From: Caccoplasma sp905210875
Lineage (GTDB): Bacteria; Bacteroidota; Bacteroidia; Bacteroidales; UBA11471
Length of the DNA stretch: 64,000 nt
NCBI GenBank assembly: GCA_963931635.1
Contig: OZ007034.1
Coordinates: 2,728,001-2,792,000 of the forward strand
Direction of reading: 5' to 3'
In this document: in pieces, positions 8,589 to 17,000 of the stretch
How the letters are laid out: each line of letters begins with the position of its first letter
How positions within the stretch are numbered: the stretch's first letter is position 1
Position numbers and translations under genes: made by a program
The notes under the pieces: model-generated
The model's database searches: none
Seen by the model: only the letters and a program-made list of their open reading frames with translations
Told to the model about the DNA's origin: nothing

Positions 8589-9272
8589 ATGAAACGACTC
8601 ACATCCTATATTCCTAACGTCATCACCTGCTGTAATCTGGCAGCAGGAAGTCTAGCTGTCATTATGGCACTGCGTGGAACCTTCGAGCAGGCTGCCATAC
8701 TCATACTCATTGCCGCAGCGTGCGATTTTCTCGACGGACTGTCGGCCCGACTGCTTCATGCCTACTCCCCCATGGGCAAAGAGCTAGATTCTCTCTCCGA
8801 CCTCGTAAGTTTCGGTCTGGCTCCGGGAGTTATGGTCTACACACTGCTCAGCGATTACCTGCTTCTCCCTTACGGAAATCTCTCATACGTGGCTTATATG
8901 GCCTTACTGATACCCATTGCCGGCGGATTGCGTTTGGCCAAATTTAATGTCGACGACCGCCAAAGCACCTCATTCATCGGGCTACCCATTCCCGCCAATG
9001 CCTTGTTCTGGATAGGCATCTGCTTTGCCGACACACGCAACTGGAATCCCGCCATCGTCTTGATACTCATTGTTGTATTCTCATTTCTCATGGTATCGAA
9101 TCTTCCGATGTTTTCCTTGAAGACTTCGTCTCTGTCGTGGAAAAACAACCAGTTGCGCTACATACTTGTTGTCATATCATTGCTGCTTGTCGTGTGGCTC
9201 GGACTGACCGGACTGGCCGGCGCCATCATTGCCTACATACTTCTCTCTCTCATTGCCTTGTTTCGAAAATAA
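8589..9272 (+). CDS. pssA: CDP-diacylglycerol-serine O-phosphatidyltransferase
   Basis: 227 residues with about six to seven membrane segments. The CDP-alcohol phosphotransferase motif DG-x2-AR-x8-G-x3-D-x3-D is intact (DGLSARLLHAYSPMGKELDS, then LSD; about residues 54-77). It joins serine to CDP-diacylglycerol, giving phosphatidylserine for Psd. It lies 48 bases after psd and shares its promoter. Confidence 0.95.
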   Translation: MKRLTSYIPNVITCCNLAAGSLAVIMALRGTFEQAAILILIAAACDFLDGLSARLLHAYSPMGKELDSLSDLVSFGLAPGVMVYTLLSDYLLLPYGNLSYVAYMALLIPIAGGLRLAKFNVDDRQSTSFIGLPIPANALFWIGICFADTRNWNPAIVLILIVVFSFLMVSNLPMFSLKTSSLSWKNNQLRYILVVISLLLVVWLGLTGLAGAIIAYILLSLIALFRK

Positions 9273-9363
9273 AAAGTTTTTTTATCTTCGTTTTAGAAAA
9301 AACGGCAAGATTGTTGTTGTATATTTACAACATCATACTCACCTATAAAACCCGTAAGAGAAT

Positions 9364-9624
9364 ATGTTTATCTTTCAATTTATAATTTTTATCGGTTTCA
9401 TCTTGATTCTGGCCGCATTGGGATTTGTGTTCCGGGTCATGAGTGCATTTGGTGGGCGCAACAGGCGGCCGCCGTTCAATGTCCACCGGAGAGAAACTTC
9501 CAACGAACCAAACGATCGTTACGCCGAAGAGAATACAGAACCGCAAAGACGAAGAAAAAAGAAAATTTTCGACGATTCGGTCGGCGAGTATGTCGACTTC
9601 GAAGAAATCAAAGATAAAAAATAA
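9364..9624 (+). CDS. DUF4834-family small membrane protein
   Basis: 86 residues: one N-terminal membrane helix (residues 2-25, rich in Ile, Phe and Leu), then a charged tail with an RRRKKKIFD patch and the end motif GEYVDFEEIKDKK. This layout is the DUF4834 family, which frequently follows psd-pssA in Bacteroidales. Its function is not known. Position suggests a link to phospholipid synthesis or membrane organisation, which is inference. Confidence 0.8.
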   Translation: MFIFQFIIFIGFILILAALGFVFRVMSAFGGRNRRPPFNVHRRETSNEPNDRYAEENTEPQRRRKKKIFDDSVGEYVDFEEIKDKK

Positions 9625-9655
9625 GTGGGGTTATCCTGCTTCACTTCCTATACAA

Positions 9656-9690
9656 ACAAGCCGCGCTTATTTTTTAGCGCGGCTTGTTTT
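9656..9690. terminator. Bidirectional terminator between DUF4834 and SLC13 genes
   Basis: ACAAGCCGCGCT pairs with AGCGCGGCTTGT around a T-rich loop. TTTT follows on the plus strand and a T-containing run on the minus strand. It separates two convergent genes. Confidence 0.8.
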
Positions 9691-9723
9691 GTACATTTTC
9701 AATTCCAGATTATTTCTTTGAAA

Positions 9724-11568
9724 TCAGAACGGAAAAAGCAATGGCAGGATAAATATCATGACAATACCCATAATCAACTGCAACGGCAACCCGACCTTGA
9801 CATAATCCATAAAAGTATATTTACCGGCCGACATCACCAGTGCGTTGGGTGGTGTGGAGAATGGAGAGGCAAAACACATACTGGCAGCCACCGTCACGGC
9901 AAACAGATAGGGGTAGGGACTCACACCGAGACTGAGGGCCGACTGCATGGCAATGGGTGCCAGCAATACTGCCGTAGCGGTATTGCTGATAAACATCGTC
10001 ATCAGAGATGTCGTAAAATAGATTCCGGCCAATAATGCCAACGGTCCATATTCGCCCAATCCTGAAACCAATGCAGTAGATATTCCCGCCGATGCACCGG
10101 TCTTTTCCAGAGCCAACGACATGGGCATCATGGCGGCAATCAACACGATACTCTCCCAATTTATGGTACGATAGGCATCTTCGACACTACGCAGACAGCC
10201 GGTAAAGACCATCAGTACGGCTGCAATAATGACGGCCATCACTGCCGGAACCCAGTCAAAAACCATGGCCAGTATCATCGCCAACATAATGGCGGCAGCC
10301 ACAGGTGCCTTGCGGTCAATGGTAACTTTTGCTTCTTGCTCGACAGGCTGCCCCAACACGACCCAATCGTTCTGCTCTTTGCTCATACGCGCAATATCGT
10401 TCCACTCACCCTGCACCAACAACGCATCGCCGCTATGCATACGAAAATCACGCAAGTCATGAACATAATAGGCATCGTTACGCTGTATGCCAAGAATATT
10501 GATTTTGAATTTCTCTCTGAATCCACAATCTCGCACTGCCACATTCTGCAAAGAAGAATTGGGCAAAAGCACAACCTCGGCAATCCCCGTCTGACTCATC
10601 TTCTCGGCCTCGGAACGGTTATATATCGTATCAAGCTGCCACAAGCCATTCTCCTCGACCATACGGGCTACCTGCGCGGCGTCGCCTGAGAGATAGAGTA
10701 TATCATCGCCTTGAATCACGGTATGCGGACCGGCTGTTATATGCTCATAGATGTTATTGAAGAAATGACGGCGTGTCGAAATCTTCCGCCGTATCTCCAA
10801 AATTCCCACACCGTATTTTTCGGAAATATTCAACTCCTGTACCATCTTTCCACAGTACGAAGCAGCAGACGGCACCTGAACACGGAACAGCCGCTGCTCG
10901 AGCTGATACTCACGCAAGAGCTCTTCTGTGGTACGATGCACACGCTCTTCTTCCTCCCCGCTCCGACGCTTACCCGAAAGAAACCACTTCGACATAGGTA
11001 TCAGTACCAAGATTCCCACTACAATACAGACTATACCCACCGGCGTGAATGAGAAGAACGACAATGCCTCCATACCGGCATTTTCCAACGTCTCCTGTAT
11101 TACAAGGTTGGGGGGTGTACCGATGAGGGTAAGCATGCCTCCCATGCTGCTGGCGAATGCCAACGGCATGAGCAGACGCGAAGGCGACATATCGACACCT
11201 TTGGCCAGACTCACGACAATCGGTAACATCAAAGCCACCGTGCCGGTGTTGCTGACAAAAGCGCCCACAAAAGAGGTTACCAACATAACCAACAAGAAAA
11301 GTCTGAGCTGATTTTTTCCGGCAGCCTGCATAATCTTTCCACTCACCATCTTGGCCAGACCGGTCTGGAATATGGCTCCACCTACGACAAAGAGGCCGAC
11401 CATCATGATGACAACACTATTGGAAAATCCGCTCAAAGCCTCTACTGGGGTAAGAATTCCGAACAATACCAACAATATGAGTGAGCACAGCGCAATCAGA
11501 TCGGATCGAATCTTTCCGGCCATGAAAAATATAGCCGACAAGGCTAAAATTACAAGGGTTATAATCAT
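9724..11568 (-). CDS. SLC13/DASS-type anion permease with RCK_C domains
   Basis: 614 residues: two hydrophobic halves (about 1-190 and 420-614) around a cytoplasmic region with two RCK_C (TrkA-C) domains near 225-310 and 330-410. Repeated motifs SNTGTVALMLP and ISNTATAVLLAP are the paired substrate/sodium loops of the SLC13 (divalent anion:sodium symporter) family; GTPPNLVIQ supports this. Substrates in the family include sulfate and dicarboxylates; the RCK_C-containing subgroup is often linked with sulfate, which remains inference here. The gene stands alone. Confidence 0.88.
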   Translation of the reverse strand: MIITLVILALSAIFFMAGKIRSDLIALCSLILLVLFGILTPVEALSGFSNSVVIMMVGLFVVGGAIFQTGLAKMVSGKIMQAAGKNQLRLFLLVMLVTSFVGAFVSNTGTVALMLPIVVSLAKGVDMSPSRLLMPLAFASSMGGMLTLIGTPPNLVIQETLENAGMEALSFFSFTPVGIVCIVVGILVLIPMSKWFLSGKRRSGEEEERVHRTTEELLREYQLEQRLFRVQVPSAASYCGKMVQELNISEKYGVGILEIRRKISTRRHFFNNIYEHITAGPHTVIQGDDILYLSGDAAQVARMVEENGLWQLDTIYNRSEAEKMSQTGIAEVVLLPNSSLQNVAVRDCGFREKFKINILGIQRNDAYYVHDLRDFRMHSGDALLVQGEWNDIARMSKEQNDWVVLGQPVEQEAKVTIDRKAPVAAAIMLAMILAMVFDWVPAVMAVIIAAVLMVFTGCLRSVEDAYRTINWESIVLIAAMMPMSLALEKTGASAGISTALVSGLGEYGPLALLAGIYFTTSLMTMFISNTATAVLLAPIAMQSALSLGVSPYPYLFAVTVAASMCFASPFSTPPNALVMSAGKYTFMDYVKVGLPLQLIMGIVMIFILPLLFPF

Positions 11569-11736
11569 CTCTTATTTATTCATTACTCTTTTTAATGCAT
11601 CACATGATATTGTCATACGTCTCAGGATAAGAACACTCAATCATTGTTATCGTTCAAAAAAGCAAAAGTCGGGCATACAGAAAACACAAAGACGACGTTA
11701 CTGATTATCGTTTCATACCGAGGCATATCTTTTCTG

Positions 11737-11744
11737 CAAAAATA
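11737..11744 (-). promoter_or_regulatory. Promoter -7 box for the SLC13 permease
   Basis: CAAAAATA (TATTTTTG on the minus strand) matches TAnnTTTG, about 170 bases upstream of the permease start. AT-rich surroundings make chance matches likely. Confidence 0.35.
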
Positions 11745-11786
11745 GATATTTTATTTTGTGTAAAACTCTTGCCGATAACTTTATTC

Positions 11787-11832
11787 AAAAAAAACAAGCC
11801 GGGTGATATGAGTTACTCTCTATCACCCGGCT
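11787..11832 (-). terminator. Rho-independent terminator of the hydrolase gene
   Basis: AGCCGGGTGATA and TATCACCCGGCT form a 12-bp stem, followed on the minus strand by TTGTTTTTTTT. It ends the locus that starts with the sigma factor at 26.1 kb. Confidence 0.9.
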
Positions 11833-11853
11833 AGAAACTTTATATGCGTGAAC

Positions 11854-13236
11854 TCACAAAACATATTGCTTCAAGAAGCGATAAATCTCTTCCAAAGCTT
11901 CCTCGGCAAAAACATCGGACAAATCGGGAATTTCTTCCTGACGGCAAGTTTCACAATGCTGGAACATATGATTCAGCCCCGGCAATATTACCTTTTCAAA
12001 GCGGGTATTACCTCCAACATGCAATAATGAATCGGCAGTTGAAAGATTGGGCTCTGCCGGTACCAAAATATCACAATCACCATTAAGAAGCAATACCGGA
12101 ACGTGAACACGTGGAATATATTCGGCCGGGTCATAATGCATCAGGCGGCGGTACCACTGCGTATCGGCGGTGCGCAGATAGCGTGCCAGATACATCTCCT
12201 CTCTATCTTTCAAACCGGTCATTTGCAACACGGTATCGTTCTGCATAGAGGTCCATTCCATAAAACGTTCTCGCAGGGGCTCGGCCAGGGATTGTGAAAG
12301 CGGTATCTCATATACCCATCGGAAAAGAAGTCGCAGGAAATCCTTATTGGTCTGCCGCCATTCATCGGAATAGCCGGGATAAGAGTCGATGATGGCATCG
12401 TTCTGCAAAACAAGGCTGGTCAACCCATCGGTCATAAGCCCGGCCAAAGAAACGACAAAAGCCACATCGTCGGAAGCAGCAGCGGCCATCATGGCTGCAG
12501 CACCTCCCTCGCTGTGCCCCATAAGGCCTATTTTCGAGGAGCGGATATGTCGATTCTGTTTCAACACCGCTACGGCCCGCAAAGCATCAGAAGCAAAATC
12601 GGCTGTCGTCGCCTCTTCATAACGTCCGGTGGATTTTCCTACGCCCCGGTCGTCAAGACGTAATACCGCCATACCGCGACGGGTAAGATAATCGGCTATT
12701 CGGGCAAAAGGCCGATGGCCGGTGAAAGAGGCATCTCGGTCTTGCTTGCCGGTACCCGATAGTATTATCACTGCCGGTACCCGTCTGCGGGTACGTGGAC
12801 GGGTCAGAGTGCCAGACAAAACAATCGAATCGTTGACAGGTACGGCTATCTCCTCTTCGACATAAGGATATGGGGGTACCGGATTTTGCGGCCAATAGTG
12901 CGGTTGGAGCGTATCGGCCTTTACAAAGTCCATACGATACTCTTTCTGATAGAGGGTTACACTCGCTTTAATTCGGGGCGATGGCGAAGAAATCAGGCAT
13001 CCTTTCATCACCAGCTGGCCGTTATTGAAACGGAGAAAAAGCGAATCGCCCGAGAGGCTCAATGAATCGCAAGGAGCTTGTTCTATCCAATATTCGGGAA
13101 CAGTCATGGTGGTGCCTTCAACCGTATAATCTGTCTTCAAGAAAAAACGGCGACTGCCCTGCTGCCCTTGCCAACCGTCGGCAAAGAGTTGTACGGCGGA
13201 AATAGAACAAAGAACAAACAGAATTATTTTTTTCAT
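11854..13236 (-). CDS. Secreted alpha/beta hydrolase (S33-like)
   Basis: 460 residues from the ATG at 13236. A start farther upstream would lie within a terminator. It has a signal peptide (KKIILFVLCSISAVQLFA), a beta-rich N-terminal domain of about 120 residues, then an alpha/beta hydrolase core. The nucleophile elbow is GHSEGGAA; LSGTGKQDRD and DDRGVGKS are oxyanion-side motifs; the acid/His parts are NGDCDILVP and GLNHMFQHC. Proteins of this shape are usually annotated as acyl esterases or serine aminopeptidases. It follows the T9SS protein gene across a terminator, so it may be read through or separate. Confidence 0.85.
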   Translation of the reverse strand: MKKIILFVLCSISAVQLFADGWQGQQGSRRFFLKTDYTVEGTTMTVPEYWIEQAPCDSLSLSGDSLFLRFNNGQLVMKGCLISSPSPRIKASVTLYQKEYRMDFVKADTLQPHYWPQNPVPPYPYVEEEIAVPVNDSIVLSGTLTRPRTRRRVPAVIILSGTGKQDRDASFTGHRPFARIADYLTRRGMAVLRLDDRGVGKSTGRYEEATTADFASDALRAVAVLKQNRHIRSSKIGLMGHSEGGAAAMMAAAASDDVAFVVSLAGLMTDGLTSLVLQNDAIIDSYPGYSDEWRQTNKDFLRLLFRWVYEIPLSQSLAEPLRERFMEWTSMQNDTVLQMTGLKDREEMYLARYLRTADTQWYRRLMHYDPAEYIPRVHVPVLLLNGDCDILVPAEPNLSTADSLLHVGGNTRFEKVILPGLNHMFQHCETCRQEEIPDLSDVFAEEALEEIYRFLKQYVL

Positions 13237-13243
13237 TGTAAAT

Positions 13244-13285
13244 AAAAAAGGTGGGGAAAGAGAGTAAGTACCCTTTCCCCACTCC
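13244..13285 (-). terminator. Terminator after the T9SS FnIII protein
   Basis: GTGGGGAAAG pairs with CTTTCCCCAC, followed on the minus strand by CTTTTTTATTT. It probably closes the SusCD operon, leaving the hydrolase at reduced or separate expression. Confidence 0.8.
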
Positions 13286-13313
13286 ATATCAAAGTTAAGG
13301 TTTATGCAGACAA

Positions 13314-14891
13314 TTATTTAATCACAACCTTCTGGGCAAAAGTATTTCCTTCGGCATCGACACCTTGCAAGAAGTAGTAGCCGGCAACCAACGAAGAAAC
13401 ATTGACCGAAGTACCCATAGGTGCATCGAGAACCAATGCACCCGAAACATTGTAAAGTTTCACGGCAGCAGGAGCCGAAAGATACAGACAGTCGACAGCC
13501 GGTGTAGGATAAGCTACAACAGAGGCTTCTGAACTTTCGATTTGAGCCACAGATGCCTCAGATGTTCCATAGAAAGGATTGACAATCATCTCATTGGATT
13601 TCACCGAGGTACCGGTTTTGTACTTGGTTATCACCCACATGGTGAGGTCAACTCCTTCTATACCATCTTCACCATTCACTTCGCAAGCCCAAGTAGGCAA
13701 CAATACCTCACTCGATGTCTGATCGGCGGCTACAGAAACGTAGCTGTAGTCACTGTAATATACGCGATATTCGGTAATTTCGCTGGTCGTTTCAGGGGCT
13801 GTCCAGGAAACGACAACAGGGTAGTTGCTTCCATCAGAAGGTTTAATCTCGTTCACGGTAAAATTGGTCACAGGTTTCACCCCTTCATCGTTCAGTGTGG
13901 TGGTTGCAAACTCGGTCATGTTCTTTATCTCAGTACCAGCCACGGCAACCACTGCTACCATATGCATGCCATTTACCAGTGTATCGGATACAAACGAAGT
14001 GGCAGATACCTCATCTTGCATGACACCATCGATAATAACCCGGTAACCGGTAACTGCCGTTTGGGGAGCGCTCCAAGTAATATCAAGAACGTTCTTACGC
14101 TCGGCATTCTCTTTTACGGTCAGATTCTGGGGCACATACGAGGCACTCAACGTAGAATACTTATAATCTTCTTCCGTTACATAGACACCCCATCTCGACG
14201 ACGAGACCGAACGAATTGTCGACAGTTTACCGTCGGTGTAGGCATATGTTTCAGTCATGACAGGATCGACAACGTAAGTTCCCGAATTGCTATCGAACTG
14301 ATATTGTTTCATTCCTGTACATACACCATCAGTATAGGTATATACCGTACTGTCCAGACGAGTTTTCACATCGGCACTGGGACGATAGGAATTGACGGTA
14401 TAAGCCAATACGCCGTTCTCAAACACGTGGTCGGACGAACGCCAATAGGTAATAGTCACCCCGTCCTTATTTATCGACTTCATATCCTGGTACATACCAT
14501 TGATGAAGTTTTCATATTGAACGTATCCAGTTACTTCACCATCAGCATTATACGATGTTGTTTTGACCAACAAGCCGTTGTCATCATAACTGTATTCGGT
14601 ATAGGATTCACCTCCATACTCACCTGTATCCCAATCGGCGTTATACGATTGCGATTTTATCTTACGACCGTTCTCATCGTAGGTATTAATCATAGCCGAA
14701 GATGTCAACTCCACATAGAGATTTCCATTGGCATCATAGAGATTGTACTGTGTCGAAGACGGCGTAGCAGGCTTAGATTCTCCTTCGCTGTAAGAATACG
14801 TCTCTTTCACACTATAACCTTCGGCCTCGATTTGGGCATAAAACGGCATTGCAGCAAGCAACGCCACAGACAATGTAATCAGTCTTTTCAT
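13314..14891 (-). CDS. T9SS-sorted protein with YD-like repeats and FnIII domains
   Basis: 525 residues. Signal peptide 1-19; residues about 45-220 carry a run of YD/RHS-like tyrosine repeats (NLYDANGNLYVE, INTYDENGRKIKS, YSYDDNGLLVKT). Two fibronectin type III domains sit near 255-345 and 350-440 (ITWSAPQTAVTGYRVIIDG, VSWTAPETTSEITEYRVYY). The C terminus (about 455-525) is a type A T9SS sorting domain ending FAQKVVIK. It should be exported by T9SS and attached to the surface or released. It is the last gene of the sigma/SusCD operon, 42 bases after the TlpA gene. Ligand unknown. Confidence 0.8.
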   Translation of the reverse strand: MKRLITLSVALLAAMPFYAQIEAEGYSVKETYSYSEGESKPATPSSTQYNLYDANGNLYVELTSSAMINTYDENGRKIKSQSYNADWDTGEYGGESYTEYSYDDNGLLVKTTSYNADGEVTGYVQYENFINGMYQDMKSINKDGVTITYWRSSDHVFENGVLAYTVNSYRPSADVKTRLDSTVYTYTDGVCTGMKQYQFDSNSGTYVVDPVMTETYAYTDGKLSTIRSVSSSRWGVYVTEEDYKYSTLSASYVPQNLTVKENAERKNVLDITWSAPQTAVTGYRVIIDGVMQDEVSATSFVSDTLVNGMHMVAVVAVAGTEIKNMTEFATTTLNDEGVKPVTNFTVNEIKPSDGSNYPVVVSWTAPETTSEITEYRVYYSDYSYVSVAADQTSSEVLLPTWACEVNGEDGIEGVDLTMWVITKYKTGTSVKSNEMIVNPFYGTSEASVAQIESSEASVVAYPTPAVDCLYLSAPAAVKLYNVSGALVLDAPMGTSVNVSSLVAGYYFLQGVDAEGNTFAQKVVIK

Positions 14892-14933
14892 AGCTCTTGT
14901 TTTTTAGTTTGACAGTTAATTATAAGCAGTTTT

Positions 14934-16949
14934 TTATTTTTCATATTTAGCTTCATTTTTCAGATACTCCACAATAAAACTTATTTCATCGACCAAGGCC
15001 GACGGGCTACCGTAATAGCCGGTCGAACGCCACCGGAGATTTCCATCGCCGTCGATAATCATTTTCTGGGGTATTCCCGAGAAATGGAACGTCTTGGCAT
15101 AGGTTTCATAAATAAGGTCACGTTTGTTTTCGTTCTGCGGATTGGGCTCATCAAAAACGACCTGGAAGTTATATCCTTTTTCTTTGATAAACTCTTCTAT
15201 TTTCTGCTTGAAGTTGGGATCAAATTCCTGCGTTGATACAAAGAAGAATTTTACATTTTCATCATCCTTGTATTTGTCGACCGCCATCTGCATACCGGGC
15301 ATAGCCGCTTTGCAGGGACCACACCATGTTGCCCAGAAATCGAGTATGATGATTTTTCCTTTCAAGGAGGCCATATCGATGCGTCCGCCTTCGAGTGTCT
15401 CCACTTCGTAGAGAGGTATCGGCTCATTGCACATGTCTTTCATGACACGGACCCTCAACGCTTTCTGCACATCATTGGATTTCATCTCCTCAATGTATAT
15501 GGCAAAGCCTTTTTCCGAACCATTTTGGGCAACATAGTCTGCTTTGAGTCGTTCGAGCATAGCAGGCGAAGCAGCATTTTCCTTTACTCCAGCTTTGATA
15601 AACGGGATTATCTCGTCGGTGCGTCCAAGCTCTTCCAATAAACTTATATAGAAATCGTTGAAATCGGCTTCTTTACTTCCAAAATATTTCAATAACTGCT
15701 GAGCCAACGCGTAGGACTCATTCAACAGATTATTATCTTTCAACATTTTGGCATACACCAGATAAGCATCATCTCTTGAACGGTACAATTCCTGAATCCA
15801 CTCCTTGGGCGTATAACCGGCTATGTAACCGTAACGCTGGCGTTCCTGCATTTCATTCATAAGGGCACGTGCGTGGGGCAACAACTCCTCGGCCGACATC
15901 TGTTTTTGGTTGTAGGGTATTTGCACAAGGTGCCAATAGAATGTCGCCAACATATTAATCGGAGCATCATGCAAATATTTATACATCTTGTCATAACTCT
16001 TGTTCTCGATGACATGGGTATAAACGACTGCACGGAACAAATGCCCATAAAAATAGTTATCTATTTCAGATTCCAGAGGAGCGAATTCTTTGGTCGGGAA
16101 TCGTTTCAGGAACTTATCAAGTTCTTTCTCCAACTGGGCCATATCTCTGATGGCATACAAACGCATAATTTCCTTATCACGAGCCAAAATACCATCGGGA
16201 AAACGGTCGAGAATCTCAGCGTCCAGAGTCTGTATCAGAGAGTCATCGTGAAGTATCTTCTCCGCAGCCTTGCGACAACGATAGAGGTATATTTCGGGCA
16301 AATGTTTCTGAGCGTCGAGTTGGCGTATATATTCAATTTCCTGACGAATGCGCTCTTTTGAAGCTTCAGTATTCTGTCTACTCAACATCTCCACGGCATA
16401 AGTGAAGATATTTTTACGCTCATCAGGGTTACTAGCGACCTCCTGATTAAGCCAAAAACGAAGCACCTCGTCGTCGATCCACATATCGGTCGAGTCTTTC
16501 ATCAAATCGGGTACGGAATACATCTGCGTATTCTTATTCCGCAACAGGGCCCATCCGGTATACGACGAAGGGAGTTGCCGTCCCTTCTTGTCGACAGTAA
16601 AATAGGCATACATGTTCTTGCCGCCATTGTCGCTTTTGCCATCGGCAGAGTATTTATAAACTACCAAGGCTGCATTCTTGGGTACCTGCACGGTGCTTAC
16701 CCAGCCACTATCGGTCTTTTGGAGTGGCAGGTCTTCGCCCCGCCAACCGTAATCCTGCCAATAGTAAACAGATGCCTCGATATCTGTGGCGCCTTGCAAC
16801 GGAGTGTTTTCGGGCCGGTAAAGGGTCGTTGTCTTTTTACCGACCCGAAACTCTCCATCTATCACCTCCCAATTTTTATCTGGAGTCCCTGCCTGTAATG
16901 CCAACGACATACATATGCAGGAAAGACTCAATCCTACTGTTTTCTTCAT
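14934..16949 (-). CDS. TlpA-like thioredoxin with long N-terminal region
   Basis: 671 residues, much longer than a simple TlpA. Signal peptide 1-20; a beta-rich domain near 25-150; a long helical region near 165-510; then a C-terminal thioredoxin fold near 515-660 with the active site WCGPC (Cys543 and Cys546) and a cis-proline (GIPQKM). It is a periplasmic thiol-disulfide protein, probably reducing or isomerising a partner. It lies between the PKD-like lipoprotein and the T9SS protein in the SusCD operon, implying that the imported substrate or locus products need redox handling. The N-terminal domains are not recognised. Confidence 0.85.
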   Translation of the reverse strand: MKKTVGLSLSCICMSLALQAGTPDKNWEVIDGEFRVGKKTTTLYRPENTPLQGATDIEASVYYWQDYGWRGEDLPLQKTDSGWVSTVQVPKNAALVVYKYSADGKSDNGGKNMYAYFTVDKKGRQLPSSYTGWALLRNKNTQMYSVPDLMKDSTDMWIDDEVLRFWLNQEVASNPDERKNIFTYAVEMLSRQNTEASKERIRQEIEYIRQLDAQKHLPEIYLYRCRKAAEKILHDDSLIQTLDAEILDRFPDGILARDKEIMRLYAIRDMAQLEKELDKFLKRFPTKEFAPLESEIDNYFYGHLFRAVVYTHVIENKSYDKMYKYLHDAPINMLATFYWHLVQIPYNQKQMSAEELLPHARALMNEMQERQRYGYIAGYTPKEWIQELYRSRDDAYLVYAKMLKDNNLLNESYALAQQLLKYFGSKEADFNDFYISLLEELGRTDEIIPFIKAGVKENAASPAMLERLKADYVAQNGSEKGFAIYIEEMKSNDVQKALRVRVMKDMCNEPIPLYEVETLEGGRIDMASLKGKIIILDFWATWCGPCKAAMPGMQMAVDKYKDDENVKFFFVSTQEFDPNFKQKIEEFIKEKGYNFQVVFDEPNPQNENKRDLIYETYAKTFHFSGIPQKMIIDGDGNLRWRSTGYYGSPSALVDEISFIVEYLKNEAKYEK

Positions 16950-17000
16950 CTTGCTGTATATTTATGGTTACACGTTTTTTCCCTTTTTCATCATAAATTA

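Noticed and set aside
13542..14912. Open frame of 456 codons antisense to the T9SS FnIII protein
   Set aside because: No recognisable domain or signal peptide; the minus-strand gene has full signal and sorting domains.
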